From DASSOY01 sp035776675 (GTDB lineage: Bacteria; Bacillota; Bacilli; Bacillales; DASSOY01), in NCBI GenBank assembly GCA_035776675.1, contig DASTWO010000067.1:1-64000 (forward strand): DNA of 64,000 nt, given 5' to 3'. The notes under the pieces are model-generated. The model did no database searches. It saw only the letters and a list, made by a program, of their open reading frames with translations, and was not told the origin of the DNA. Both the position numbers and the translations under genes were made by a program. Below are positions 52,135 through 60,693 of the stretch, piece by piece; position 1 is the first letter of the stretch, and each line of letters opens with the position of its first letter.

Positions 52135-52160
52135 GTTTCTTCACTTTTCATTTCGGGTAA
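52135..52160 (+). promoter_or_regulatory. Possible sigma-B promoter of the PRC-barrel gene
   Basis: GTTTCT at 52135-52140, a 14-base spacer, and GGGTAA at 52155-52160, close to the SigB pattern GTTTaa-N12-14-GGGTAt. Confidence 0.4.
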
Positions 52161-52224
52161 ATCTAAAGTAAGAAAGACGCTAATCAATCAGCAAAAACAT
52201 ACTGATCGAAGGAGAGGGATTGGC

Positions 52225-52869
52225 TTGATTATGTTAGGAAAAGATGTCATTGATAAAACGATTGTTCATGTTGAAGATGATCAAGAGAAAGCTAAGGTAA
52301 AGGATCTTTTGATCAGGAAGGATCGCCCGGAAATGGCTTATCTGACTTTCGATTTGAAAATCCCATCCGGAGAAATCGGTGAAAATGAAGATGGAAGAGG
52401 AGCCTTGGATACCGTTAGGGCTGGGGGAGGGGTGAAACCCGCTACATGGAATATTAATCAAGGGACAGCTCCACCAGAGGTTACCCCGAGCGCAGGTGGC
52501 GAAAAAAGATTCTTTCTCATTCCAAAGGAACAAATTGAGCGTATCTCCTCCAACGCAGTTGTGATGAGTGGAACGGAAGTTCAGGAAGAATCGCGGGAAA
52601 TTGATTGTTATTCCTATTCCCTTCTGAAAGATCGGGAAATTGAGACGGAAGACGGCGAAACATTGGGTAAGATAAAGGACATCGTGATTGAGGAAAGAGA
52701 GAAGAAAATAATCGGCTTTAAGCTTTCCGAAGGATTCTGGGAGAAATTGATAGGAGATGGAACGAAATATATGTCTTATGACGGCATTATTGAATGGAAA
52801 GATGATAAAATTATCGTGAAAGCATCTGTGAAAGATCAACTTGTCGACGAATACGAACAACTGGTTTAA
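52225..52869 (+). CDS. PRC-barrel domain protein
   Basis: A 214-residue soluble protein with two PRC-barrel-like halves. The N-terminal part (GKDVIDKTIVHVEDDQEKAK followed by VKDLLIRKDRPEM) and the C-terminal part (LKDREIETEDGETLGKIKDI then VIEEREKKIIGFKL) both follow the PRC pattern of short beta strands around a G-x-I-xD motif. A flexible Gly/Pro-rich linker lies between. A TTG at 52225 is 7 bases from GAAGGAGAGGG and is preferred over the ATG at 52231, which is 13 bases away. PRC-barrels bind RNA-processing or membrane partners; the role here is unknown. The upstream SigB-like promoter hints at stress expression. Confidence 0.78.
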   Translation: MIMLGKDVIDKTIVHVEDDQEKAKVKDLLIRKDRPEMAYLTFDLKIPSGEIGENEDGRGALDTVRAGGGVKPATWNINQGTAPPEVTPSAGGEKRFFLIPKEQIERISSNAVVMSGTEVQEESREIDCYSYSLLKDREIETEDGETLGKIKDIVIEEREKKIIGFKLSEGFWEKLIGDGTKYMSYDGIIEWKDDKIIVKASVKDQLVDEYEQLV

Positions 52870-52870
52870 G

Positions 52871-52898
52871 AAACCACGGAAAGCCGTCCGTGGTTTTT
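52871..52898 (+). terminator. Terminator after the PRC-barrel gene
   Basis: AACCACGGA / TCCGTGGTT stem followed by seven T. Confidence 0.88.
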
Positions 52899-52900
52899 TT

Positions 52901-53119
52901 CTATGTTACTTTCACTTTTTTTTCAGTTGTTGTCCATGTTCCCCGTCTTGGACTTTGCACAAGCTCGTTATACACAAGGATGTTCAGATCTCTTTGAATG
53001 GTTCTCTGGGTGATTCCAAACTCTTCAACAAGTTCCATTGTCGTGACCGTTTCTTTTTCACGGATGAACAGATACATGGATTTAATCCTTGTCATCATCC
53101 GGTCTGTTGAAGCTTTCAA
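52901..53119 (-). CDS. Small DeoR-type helix-turn-helix protein
   Basis: A 72-residue protein consisting almost only of a DeoR-like winged HTH: RIKSMYLFIREKETVTTMEL, EEFGITQRTIQRDLNIL, and a wing with PRRGTWTTTEKK. A TTG at 53119 is favoured because GAGGAGTG lies 5 bases upstream; another in-frame TTG is at 53134. Stand-alone HTH proteins of this size with the same sequence style are common in Bacillaceae, without a known target. No effector domain is present, so it is probably a dimeric DNA-binding protein. Confidence 0.75.
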   Translation of the reverse strand: MKASTDRMMTRIKSMYLFIREKETVTTMELVEEFGITQRTIQRDLNILVYNELVQSPRRGTWTTTEKKVKVT

Positions 53120-53329
53120 AAAATCACTCCTCAATGGTGGTTGAAAGATTCCGAAAAGTTTAAACAGGGCTGATTTGTTTTTAACTATACTAAACTTTCA
53201 CCCATCTTTCAATTTGCAGAAGCCTCCCTTGAAACAACCGATCCAACCTTCCGTTAATAATCACCTTCACTTATATCTATCGGTAAAGATCAGAAATTAT
53301 TCAATTTAGTGAAAAAACATTTGTCTCCT

Positions 53330-54904
53330 TCACGAAAAATCATGTGACATCCCGACTTCCCAAAGTTTGATACATAAATCGAACAGAAAGAAATCGTCAG
53401 GGTTGCCGAAGGAACGTTTCGTCAGGGTTTCAATTTTGTGGATCCGATAAACAAGAGATTGCCGGTGCAAGTGAAGCGCCCGAGATGTTTTGCTAATATT
53501 GCCCTTATGTCTTATATATTCTTGCGCGGTTCCCAAGAGGTCAATTCCTTTCTCCCTGTGATAACGATCAAGTTCACCTATCACTTCATGAGTGATTTCC
53601 TGAATCTCCTCATTGGTTGCAAGAATCGAGAGCGCCCGGTACATCGGGATGTCTCCGTAGGCGGTTCTATGACCTGGCCCCTTCTGTTTGGACCCCATTG
53701 TCAGAGCGGTTTGTGCAGATTTATAGCCTTCATGAAAAGTTCCGATGCCGGCCTGATTTTCCCCGATTCCCCAAGAAAGAGAGAAATCTCCGCCATCACC
53801 GGTAAACCCTTTATCAAGAAAATAAAAAAACGTATGGACCGTGTCCATAATCGCTTCGTCGTTGACCTCGAGAAATACAATAATTTCGTCGTTTCCGTAT
53901 GTAACCATCATTCTTCGGTCCAATGATTGTCCTAAATGAAGAATGCGTTTGGCGGTATTGCGGATTTGCAGTTCCAGCGAAGCTCGGGGCTCCACGGTTT
54001 CTGCTCTTGCAAAGAGACATACATAGGGCACATCAATGTTGAATTGAAGAGATTTTGCCCGCAATCGTGCGCTCTCCCAGGATTGGAATTCTCCACGAGC
54101 CAAATTCCAAACGAAGTCTCCTCGCAACCTGAATTCTGTTTCTTTGACGGCATTATCGCGAAGAAACCAGAGAGCTGCGGCGGTTGCCGCGTGTTCAAGC
54201 AGAATATTTTCCTGTTCGGCTATTTGTAATGCTTCTTGTACTGGGAATAGAATGGTTCCCTGAATATGGCTGGCAGAGCGGATCGGAATTTGTATGAAAT
54301 CGGCCGGTTGCTGAAGAGCCGCATAGCTTTCCCAACTCTGAGCAAGGGTGTCTGAACCATGGCTCATGCCCTGGATGGTTTCGTTTTGATCCAGAATAAT
54401 GACAGGTTTCTTCGTCTTTTCTTGAATGAAACGGGCAATGCTGGATAAATCGCCGCCGTGAAGGATGAGGTTCAACAGTTGTTGTTGGGTTTTCTCAGAT
54501 TGACGGGCTTCTTTCTGCCTGAGTTCGTTCATTCGCTGCAGGATGGTCTGGGTGATGTCGGCAAAGCGCAGTCCCCACGGAACTTCGATAATAGGGAAGT
54601 GATGTTGTTCCGCCAAATTCAGTACGTTTTCGGGAATGGTGGAAATATGCTGCCCTGTTGCCAGCGCCAATGCAGCCGGTTCAGAGGCAAGAATGTCCTT
54701 GACAAAATCCTCGAAAAGTTCGGGGTCATGCCCGCATCCGATGCCCGTGCTTAAGACAAGCTCATCTTTGCGAACGAAGTCTTCGACCGGAATTTCGATA
54801 ACGGACACACTTTCCACCTTGCGGTCCTTTAACGTTTGGTTAGCCGTTTTGACTTTCGATTGTTCCATCATGTCTAAATCGACAATATCCTGTACCGTAA
54901 GCAT
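53330..54904 (-). CDS. pucR: PucR-family transcriptional regulator of the ectoine-utilisation cluster
   Basis: A 524-residue regulator. The N-terminal PucR domain (about 1-125: MLTVQDIVDLDMMEQSKVKT and GDELVLSTG-like KDELVLSTGIG, HFPIIEVPWGLRFADITQTI) is followed by a GGDEF-like central region. The C-terminal PucR-type HTH (about 455-515) includes YIRHKGNISKTSRALHLHRQ and SLVYRIHKIE. GAGGTGG lies 6 bases before the ATG at 54904. It is 43 bases downstream of eutB and likely co-transcribed with it, divergent from doeA. Control of the flanking catabolic genes is inferred; ectoine clusters of proteobacteria use the unrelated EnuR regulator. The symbol denotes the family only. Confidence 0.85.
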   Translation of the reverse strand: MLTVQDIVDLDMMEQSKVKTANQTLKDRKVESVSVIEIPVEDFVRKDELVLSTGIGCGHDPELFEDFVKDILASEPAALALATGQHISTIPENVLNLAEQHHFPIIEVPWGLRFADITQTILQRMNELRQKEARQSEKTQQQLLNLILHGGDLSSIARFIQEKTKKPVIILDQNETIQGMSHGSDTLAQSWESYAALQQPADFIQIPIRSASHIQGTILFPVQEALQIAEQENILLEHAATAAALWFLRDNAVKETEFRLRGDFVWNLARGEFQSWESARLRAKSLQFNIDVPYVCLFARAETVEPRASLELQIRNTAKRILHLGQSLDRRMMVTYGNDEIIVFLEVNDEAIMDTVHTFFYFLDKGFTGDGGDFSLSWGIGENQAGIGTFHEGYKSAQTALTMGSKQKGPGHRTAYGDIPMYRALSILATNEEIQEITHEVIGELDRYHREKGIDLLGTAQEYIRHKGNISKTSRALHLHRQSLVYRIHKIETLTKRSFGNPDDFFLFDLCIKLWEVGMSHDFS

Positions 54905-54947
54905 GGGCATCCACCTCAACTATTAAGTGGAACATAAGATTTGTTCT

Positions 54948-55916
54948 TCATGATTTAGAAGCGTTGACGACATTGTAAAATGCGGTAAGATCGATATTCT
55001 TCCCGCTGATGATTATAGCAGTGTTGTGACCGGATACTGGCAAAATGTTATGAAGAAGGGCTCCGACACCTACAGCAGCCGCTCCTTCTGTGACAAGGCG
55101 ATGTTCTTCCATCATAAAGGTCATGCCATCGGCAATCATGGTTTCATCCACAAGAATCGTCTCATCAACATACTTCTTCACCATATCAAATGTATGTCGA
55201 TTCTCGAGGCCAATCCCGCCGAGCAGACTGTCTGCCAATGTATCGGATTCCTGCATCTCAATCGGCCGTCCGGCTTTCTGGCTTTCGAACATGACAGGGG
55301 AATGTTGCATCGAAACGCCGATCACTTTCATATCAGGTCGATTTGCCTTCAACGACAGCGCGATTCCGCTTATCAATCCACCGCCCGATAAAGGCACAAC
55401 GGCCGCGTCGATGGATGGTTGGTCTTCCAGTAATTCGAGCCCGATTGTGCCCTGGCCAGCAATAATTTCAGGGTCGTCAAACGGCTCAATGATCGTCATT
55501 CCATGCTGTTTCCGCAGTTCTAAACATCGCCTACCCGCTTCGTCCTGGCTGTCTCCGTAAATTTCAAGCTTGCCGCCGAATTTACGAATGGCGTCCGCTT
55601 TTGCTTTCGGAACACGGCGGGAAACACAGATGACCGCTTCAATGCCAATTTGTCTTGCGACATAAGCTACGGCAAGTCCGTGGTTTCCAGTGGAATAGGT
55701 CGTCACACCGCGCTTTTGTTCATTCTCCGACAGGCTTAAGATCTTGTTAGCCGCTCCCCGTATTTTGAAAGCGCCGATCTCATGCATGCTTTCCAATTTC
55801 AAATGAATGTTTCCGCCCATTCGATCAGAGAGTGCCGGGCAATGAAGCAATGGTGTTCTTCCGACCAGCGAGGCGATTCTTTTCTTAGCCTTCCATACGT
55901 CCTGAATGGCAATCAT
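54948..55916 (-). CDS. eutB: Threonine dehydratase-like PLP enzyme EutB
   Basis: A 322-residue fold-type II PLP enzyme. The lysine Schiff base is Lys51 in EIGAFKIRGAANKIL, the phosphate loop SGGGLISG is near residue 180, and a substrate segment YSTGNHGLAVAYVA is near residue 75. Without an ACT domain it is shorter than biosynthetic IlvA and matches hydroxyectoine-utilisation dehydratase EutB, which is needed for hydroxyectoine but not ectoine use in Ruegeria and Sinorhizobium (published work as I recall it). AAGGAA lies about 9 bases before the ATG. First gene of an eutB-pucR unit, divergent from doeA. Confidence 0.85.
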   Translation of the reverse strand: MIAIQDVWKAKKRIASLVGRTPLLHCPALSDRMGGNIHLKLESMHEIGAFKIRGAANKILSLSENEQKRGVTTYSTGNHGLAVAYVARQIGIEAVICVSRRVPKAKADAIRKFGGKLEIYGDSQDEAGRRCLELRKQHGMTIIEPFDDPEIIAGQGTIGLELLEDQPSIDAAVVPLSGGGLISGIALSLKANRPDMKVIGVSMQHSPVMFESQKAGRPIEMQESDTLADSLLGGIGLENRHTFDMVKKYVDETILVDETMIADGMTFMMEEHRLVTEGAAAVGVGALLHNILPVSGHNTAIIISGKNIDLTAFYNVVNASKS

Positions 55917-56025
55917 TTCTATCCATTCCTTTCGTTATTATATCACAAACATAGAATAGTTGGGTTATTAGGTCAATTGTGAAAAATGGATAAAGGAGGC
56001 TGTTGATTTTCATACAATTTTGTCA

Positions 56026-56055
56026 TTGTTCTTAAAGGGGTCACTTGCGTAAGAT
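56026..56055 (+). promoter_or_regulatory. Possible promoter of the doeA operon
   Basis: TTGTTC at 56026-56031 and TAAGAT at 56050-56055 with an 18-base spacer; only moderate matches. Confidence 0.35.
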
Positions 56056-56137
56056 GAAAGTAATCAGATAAAGAAATGCTGTTTCACCTTTGAATGCCTA
56101 TCGTGATTCGGACAATGAAGACAGGGGAGGTTACAAA

Positions 56138-57343
56138 ATGATGCTGCCGTTCGATATTACCGAATATACGGAACGACTGGAGAAGGTCAAGAAATCGATG
56201 GAAAAGGAAGGCGTTGATGTGTTGTGTATCACCAACCCTTCGAACATGAACTATTTATCAGGTTACGATGCATGGTCTTTTTATGTTCATCAAATGGTAG
56301 TTGTGATCGCCGAGGAAAATCAACCTTACTGGATCGGCAGGTTACAGGATGCCAACGGTGCCAAGCTTTCGACGTGGTTGGATGATCATCATATCATTTA
56401 TTACCCGGATGATTATGTTCAATCCAAGACGAAGCATCCGATGGATTTCATTTCCGCGATCCTAAGGAGCTGGGGCTATCATTCCCGCCATATCGGCGTT
56501 GACATGGATAATTATTATTTTACAGCGCTTTGCTATGAGAAGTTGAAAGCCGGTCTTCCTGATTCTATGCTTAAGAACACCACGTCATTGGTAAGCGAAG
56601 TCCGTATGATCAAATCAGCGAAAGAAATCTTTTATATGAAAAACGCTGCCAGAATTGTGGAACACGCCATGAAAGTGGGCATTGAGGCCGTAAAGCCCGG
56701 TGTCCGTGAGAATGATGCCGTTGCTGAAATCTATCATGCGCAGTTAACCGGGACAAATGATTTCGGCGGGGACTATCCGTCGATCGTGCCTCTAATGCCC
56801 TCGGGAATCAAAACGGCGGCTCCCCATTTGACCTGGACCGATGGGCGCTATCAGAATGATGATCTCGTTATCATGGAACTGGCTGGATGTTATCGGCGGT
56901 ATCATTCTCCCCTCGCAAGAACCATAAAGCTGGGGACGCCGAATCAGAGGGAACGACAAATAACGGATGCGGTCCTTGAAGGGATCGACGCTGTTTTAAA
57001 TACGATTAAACCGGGAGTGACATGTGAAGAAGCGGAGGCGGTCTGGCGGAAGACAATCGCCAAACACGGTTTTGCCAAGCATGATCGTCTTGGCTATTCA
57101 GTTGGTTTGAGTTATCCGCCGGATTGGGGTGAGCATACAGCGAGTATTCGTGAAGGAGACAGGACAGTCTTCCAACCGAATATGACTTTCCACTTCATTC
57201 CGGGCATCTGGCAAGATGATTGCGGAATTGAAATCAGTGAATCACTGGTTATTACAGAGAACGGTTGCGAAACATTGGCTAAATTTCCAAGGGACTTACT
57301 ATCTGTGTATACGGGAGGCGGTGATGCTCATGAAAGTCTATAA
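56138..57343 (+). CDS. doeA: Ectoine hydrolase DoeA (EutD)
   Basis: A 401-residue creatinase/aminopeptidase-P-fold protein that lacks the full set of metal ligands of M24 peptidases, as expected for ectoine hydrolase, which opens the ectoine ring to N-acetyl-diaminobutyrate. Family segments: CITNPSNMNYLSGYDAWSFY near residue 40, SLVSEVRMIKSAKEI near 160, NDFGGDYPSIVPLMPSG near 210, HLTWTDGRY, MELAGCYRRYHSPLAR and CGIEISESLVIT. GGGGAGG lies 7 bases before the ATG pair at 56138/56141. The next gene overlaps its 3' end by 20 bases. DoeB lies in the same operon, supporting the assignment. Confidence 0.9.
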   Translation: MMLPFDITEYTERLEKVKKSMEKEGVDVLCITNPSNMNYLSGYDAWSFYVHQMVVVIAEENQPYWIGRLQDANGAKLSTWLDDHHIIYYPDDYVQSKTKHPMDFISAILRSWGYHSRHIGVDMDNYYFTALCYEKLKAGLPDSMLKNTTSLVSEVRMIKSAKEIFYMKNAARIVEHAMKVGIEAVKPGVRENDAVAEIYHAQLTGTNDFGGDYPSIVPLMPSGIKTAAPHLTWTDGRYQNDDLVIMELAGCYRRYHSPLARTIKLGTPNQRERQITDAVLEGIDAVLNTIKPGVTCEEAEAVWRKTIAKHGFAKHDRLGYSVGLSYPPDWGEHTASIREGDRTVFQPNMTFHFIPGIWQDDCGIEISESLVITENGCETLAKFPRDLLSVYTGGGDAHESL

Positions 57344-58295
57344 CGAAGAGGAAATTCGTAATCACATCGATTTGACGCAAGAAGCGATAGCGGAAGTAGA
57401 AAACGGGTTCAATCGGCTCCAGGCCGGGGATACAGAAATGCCTCCGATTATGAGGATCGATGTCAGCGATTATAACGGCGAAGTGGATGTGAAATCTGCT
57501 TATGTACGCGGTGAGGAGATCTTTGCCGTCAAGCTTTCTTCCGGTTTCTTCGATAATTATAAGCTCGGATTGCCGAGTGGAAACGGGCTTATGGTGTTGA
57601 TAAATTCGCGGACGGGAGTTCCGGAGGCAGTGCTATTGGATAATGGCTATTTGACGGATGTGAGGACCGCGGCAGCCGGAGCGATTACAGCGAAGTATTT
57701 GGCGCCGGAAAGGGTTCGGACCGCAGGCGTGATCGGAGCCGGGACACAGGCTCGCTTTCAGATGAAGGCATTGAAGCAGTTTCGGGATTTCGAAAGAATT
57801 CTCGTTTACGCCTCTTCGAATCGTAGGATCGACGAATTCGCGGAGGAAATGAAAGAGGCGCTGAAAGTTGAAGTGGAGGCTGTTGACAGCGCCGAAAAGG
57901 TTGTCAGAGAAAGTGATGCCGTCGTTACGACGACACCGGCGAAAGAGCCGGTATTGCGGGCCGAATGGCTGCATCCGGGACTCCACATTACAGCGATGGG
58001 GTCGGATGCAGAGGAGAAGAATGAGTTGGATCCGCAAGTGTTGGCGAAAGCCGACAGGCTTGTGTGTGATGTGAAATCGCAATGTTTCCGGTTAGGGGAA
58101 CTCCACCATGGGTTAGAACAAGGTGTGATAACCCGTGATAGTGAAATAACCGAGCTTGGCGAGATCACATCCGGCAACGCCAAAGGGCGCGCGGACCCGG
58201 AGCAAATTACGGTTTGCGACCTAACGGGGACCGGTGTCCAGGATACCGCGATAGCGGGGTATACGCTTCGAAAACTGACAAACGGGGAAGGGTGA
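57324..58295 (+). CDS. eutC: Ornithine cyclodeaminase/mu-crystallin-like EutC
   Basis: A 323-residue NAD(P)-binding protein of the ornithine cyclodeaminase/mu-crystallin family. VKLSSGFFDNYKLGLPSGNG and AVLLDNGYLTDVRTAAAGAI precede the Rossmann motif GVIGAGTQARFQMKAL (near residue 135). LTGTGVQDTAIAGYTL lies near the end. In ectoine clusters this is EutC, needed with EutB for hydroxyectoine use. The start is ambiguous: ATG 57324 lies 5 bases from GGGAGG and ATG 57330 lies 11 bases away; both overlap doeA. The product is 5 bases from the next gene. Confidence 0.86.
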   Translation: MLMKVYNEEEIRNHIDLTQEAIAEVENGFNRLQAGDTEMPPIMRIDVSDYNGEVDVKSAYVRGEEIFAVKLSSGFFDNYKLGLPSGNGLMVLINSRTGVPEAVLLDNGYLTDVRTAAAGAITAKYLAPERVRTAGVIGAGTQARFQMKALKQFRDFERILVYASSNRRIDEFAEEMKEALKVEVEAVDSAEKVVRESDAVVTTTPAKEPVLRAEWLHPGLHITAMGSDAEEKNELDPQVLAKADRLVCDVKSQCFRLGELHHGLEQGVITRDSEITELGEITSGNAKGRADPEQITVCDLTGTGVQDTAIAGYTLRKLTNGEG

Positions 58296-58300
58296 TTGAA

Positions 58301-59497
58301 ATGAGTGAGGCAAGACGTGGAACGCAATCGGTATGGGCCGGAGAAGATGAGTATCTTCTTCAGGGAGCGACACAGGTGCCGGTTGTTCACAGTGTTTCTT
58401 TCGGATATAAAGATATTGACGAATGGCATGATGTTGCCTTAGGGAAAAGAGAAGGCCATATTTATGGCCGCAATACGAACCCGACGGTTCAAGTATTCGA
58501 GGAGAAAGTAAGATTGATGGAAGGCGCTGAAGCCGCTACCAGCTTCTCCACCGGAATGGCGGCGATCAGTAATACACTGTTCACGCTTCTTAAGCCCGGT
58601 GACAGGGTTGTTTCCATCCGTGATACGTACGGTGGAACCAACAAGATATTCATTGAGAATCTGCCGAATTTTCAAGTGGATGTTGAATTATGTGTAACGA
58701 CAAATCATGAAGCCATCGAAGAAGAAATTGAAAAAGGCTGCAAAGTCTTATACCTGGAGACGCCGACGAATCCAACGATGAAAATAATGGATCTGGAGCG
58801 CTTGATTCGAAAAGCGCGTGAAGTTGGCGCTATCACGGTCGTTGATAACACATTTGCGACACCCGTTAATCAAAATCCTCTGGAACTCGGAGCCGATCTG
58901 GTTGTACACAGTGCGACGAAGTTCCTGGGAGGCCATGCGGATGCGCTTGGCGGGATTGTTTGCGGTTCGAAGGATTTGGTGGAACAAATCTATCATTTCA
59001 GGGAAATTAATGGTGCCACACTCGATCCAATGTCCGCCTATCTCTTGCTACGGGGCATGAAGACACTTGAGTTAAGAGTGAATCAACAACAGAAAAGTGC
59101 GATGGAAATTGCCCGCTACCTTGAGAAAAATCCGTTGGTAGATGAAGTTTTCTACCCGGGGCTTGAATCACACGTTGGTCATGAAATCGCCAGGAAACAG
59201 ATGAAAGGGTTTGGCGGTATGCTGAGCTTCTCATTAAACGACGGCATTGAGGGTGTTCGTAAATTCTTGCCTAGTTTACGATATGCCCATTTGGCGGCTA
59301 ATCTGGGAGCGGTGGAAACCATAGCCGCGATTCCGAGAACTGCGAGCCACGTTGAATGTACGGCTGAGGAGCGAAAAGCAATGGGCATTCCGGAAGGATT
59401 GATTCGGTATTCGGTGGGAATTGAGAATACTGAGGACTTGATTGCCGATTTAGAGCAAGCCTTTAAGGTTCTGGAGAAATCTTCTGTAGGTGAGTGA
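58301..59497 (+). CDS. PLP-dependent gamma-lyase/synthase family enzyme
   Basis: A 398-residue fold-type I enzyme of the Cys/Met metabolism family (cystathionine gamma-synthase, methionine gamma-lyase). HIYGRNTNPTVQVFEEKVRL, SFSTGMAAISNTLFTLLKPG, YLETPTNPTMKIMDL and the PLP lysine Lys207 in VHSATKFLGGHADALGG are clear. The ATG at 58301 follows AAGGG by 8 bases. Its presence between eutC and doeB, where a DoeD-type aminotransferase would be expected, suggests it acts on 2,4-diaminobutyrate or a derivative, possibly by gamma-elimination or replacement. That is inference; a plain methionine-pathway role cannot be excluded. Confidence 0.88.
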   Translation: MSEARRGTQSVWAGEDEYLLQGATQVPVVHSVSFGYKDIDEWHDVALGKREGHIYGRNTNPTVQVFEEKVRLMEGAEAATSFSTGMAAISNTLFTLLKPGDRVVSIRDTYGGTNKIFIENLPNFQVDVELCVTTNHEAIEEEIEKGCKVLYLETPTNPTMKIMDLERLIRKAREVGAITVVDNTFATPVNQNPLELGADLVVHSATKFLGGHADALGGIVCGSKDLVEQIYHFREINGATLDPMSAYLLLRGMKTLELRVNQQQKSAMEIARYLEKNPLVDEVFYPGLESHVGHEIARKQMKGFGGMLSFSLNDGIEGVRKFLPSLRYAHLAANLGAVETIAAIPRTASHVECTAEERKAMGIPEGLIRYSVGIENTEDLIADLEQAFKVLEKSSVGE

Positions 59498-59502
59498 TCC
59501 GA

Positions 59503-60693
59503 ATGGATGATCAACAATTCAAGGTGAAATTAACCGAGTGGCGGCGTCATTTGCACGCCCATCCAGAACGGAGTTTCGAAGAATATGAGACTTCGAAATT
59601 CGTAGGAGAGGTCCTTCGATCCCTTGAGGGAATCAAGGTGGATACAGGAATAGCGGGAACCACCGGAGTGATGGGAACCTTTTCTTCGGGAGAAGGGCCG
59701 ACTGTCCTTCTCCGGGCTGATATGGACGCGTTGCCGATCACTGAAGAAGCGGATCACGATTATTGTTCGCAAAATAAAGGTGTAATGCATGCCTGCGGGC
59801 ACGATGCCCATACGGCGATTCTCCTTGGTGTCGCGCACTTATTGGAAGAAAGGTTTAAAAACGGAAATCTGCAAGGTACGGTGAAATTATTGTTTCAGCC
59901 GGCTGAAGAGACTCCCGATTCGGAAGGGGTGACCGGTGCGCCGAGAATGATAGACGCAGGCGTTCTGGAAGATGTCGATACCGCTGTAGCCTTGCATATG
60001 TGCCCATGGAAGCAAGTTGGTGAGGTTCAGGTTAATGACGGATACAGCATGGCCAATGTGGATGTTTTTCATGCGACGCTTTACGGAACTGGAGGTCACG
60101 GGGCATACCCGCATCTAGGGACGGATCCCATTTGGATGCTGGGGCCGGTGTTGCAGGCGTTTCATGGCATTGTGCCACGAAGAGTATCTCCGCTTGAACC
60201 GGCTGTTATCAGTGTCGGACGTCTCGAGGCAGGCTCGACATCGAACGTTATTCCCGGTGAAGTCAATCTTGAAGGGACGATGAGAAGTTACAGTCCCGAA
60301 ACCCGGGAATTGTTGTCGGATGAGTTGGAAAGTGCTATCGCAGTTGTCAGGCAACTTGGAGGGGAATATAAGCTGGCTATTACACATGGTGAGCCGGCGC
60401 TGGACAATGATTCACAAGTAAACAGGCGAATTATTGAATCCATTAACGACATTTACCCCGATTTTCAAATTGATCGGGCGCCGTTCGGACTCGGCGGGGA
60501 AGATTTTGCTCATATATCAAAGGTTGTGCCCGCATCAATGTTTTTTCTCGGTTGCGCGTTACCAGACGGGAAACAACGTGACTTGCACACGTCGGAGTTT
60601 GACATCGATGAAAGATGCCTGCCGATTGGGGCTCATATTTTATTGGAAACAGCTATTCGGTGTTTAAGCAATCTTGGAGGTGAACGCCCATGA
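59503..60693 (+). CDS. doeB: N-acetyl-diaminobutyrate deacetylase DoeB (EutE-like)
   Basis: A 396-residue M20-family amidohydrolase. Metal ligands are in MHACGHDAH (Cys98, His100), FQPAEETPD and LHMCPWK, and the C-terminal GLGGEDFAHISK matches the aminoacylase/HipO-like group. In an ectoine cluster this is DoeB, which removes acetate from N-alpha-acetyl-2,4-diaminobutyrate, the DoeA product. The ATG at 59503 lies 9 bases after AGGTGAG; a GTG at 59494 overlaps the previous gene. Its stop overlaps the next start (ATGA). Sequence alone would also fit amino-acid amidohydrolases; context decides. Confidence 0.84.
   Translation: MDDQQFKVKLTEWRRHLHAHPERSFEEYETSKFVGEVLRSLEGIKVDTGIAGTTGVMGTFSSGEGPTVLLRADMDALPITEEADHDYCSQNKGVMHACGHDAHTAILLGVAHLLEERFKNGNLQGTVKLLFQPAEETPDSEGVTGAPRMIDAGVLEDVDTAVALHMCPWKQVGEVQVNDGYSMANVDVFHATLYGTGGHGAYPHLGTDPIWMLGPVLQAFHGIVPRRVSPLEPAVISVGRLEAGSTSNVIPGEVNLEGTMRSYSPETRELLSDELESAIAVVRQLGGEYKLAITHGEPALDNDSQVNRRIIESINDIYPDFQIDRAPFGLGGEDFAHISKVVPASMFFLGCALPDGKQRDLHTSEFDIDERCLPIGAHILLETAIRCLSNLGGERP

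Noticed and set aside
52234..52860. A 208-codon open frame antisense to the PRC-barrel gene
   Set aside because: The plus-strand gene has a good start, PRC pattern and terminator; the antisense translation is Phe/Ile-rich without family motifs.
57806..58429. A 207-codon antisense frame across the eutC-gamma-lyase junction
   Set aside because: Covered by two well-supported plus-strand genes; the Ser-rich composition is typical of reverse-frame artefacts.
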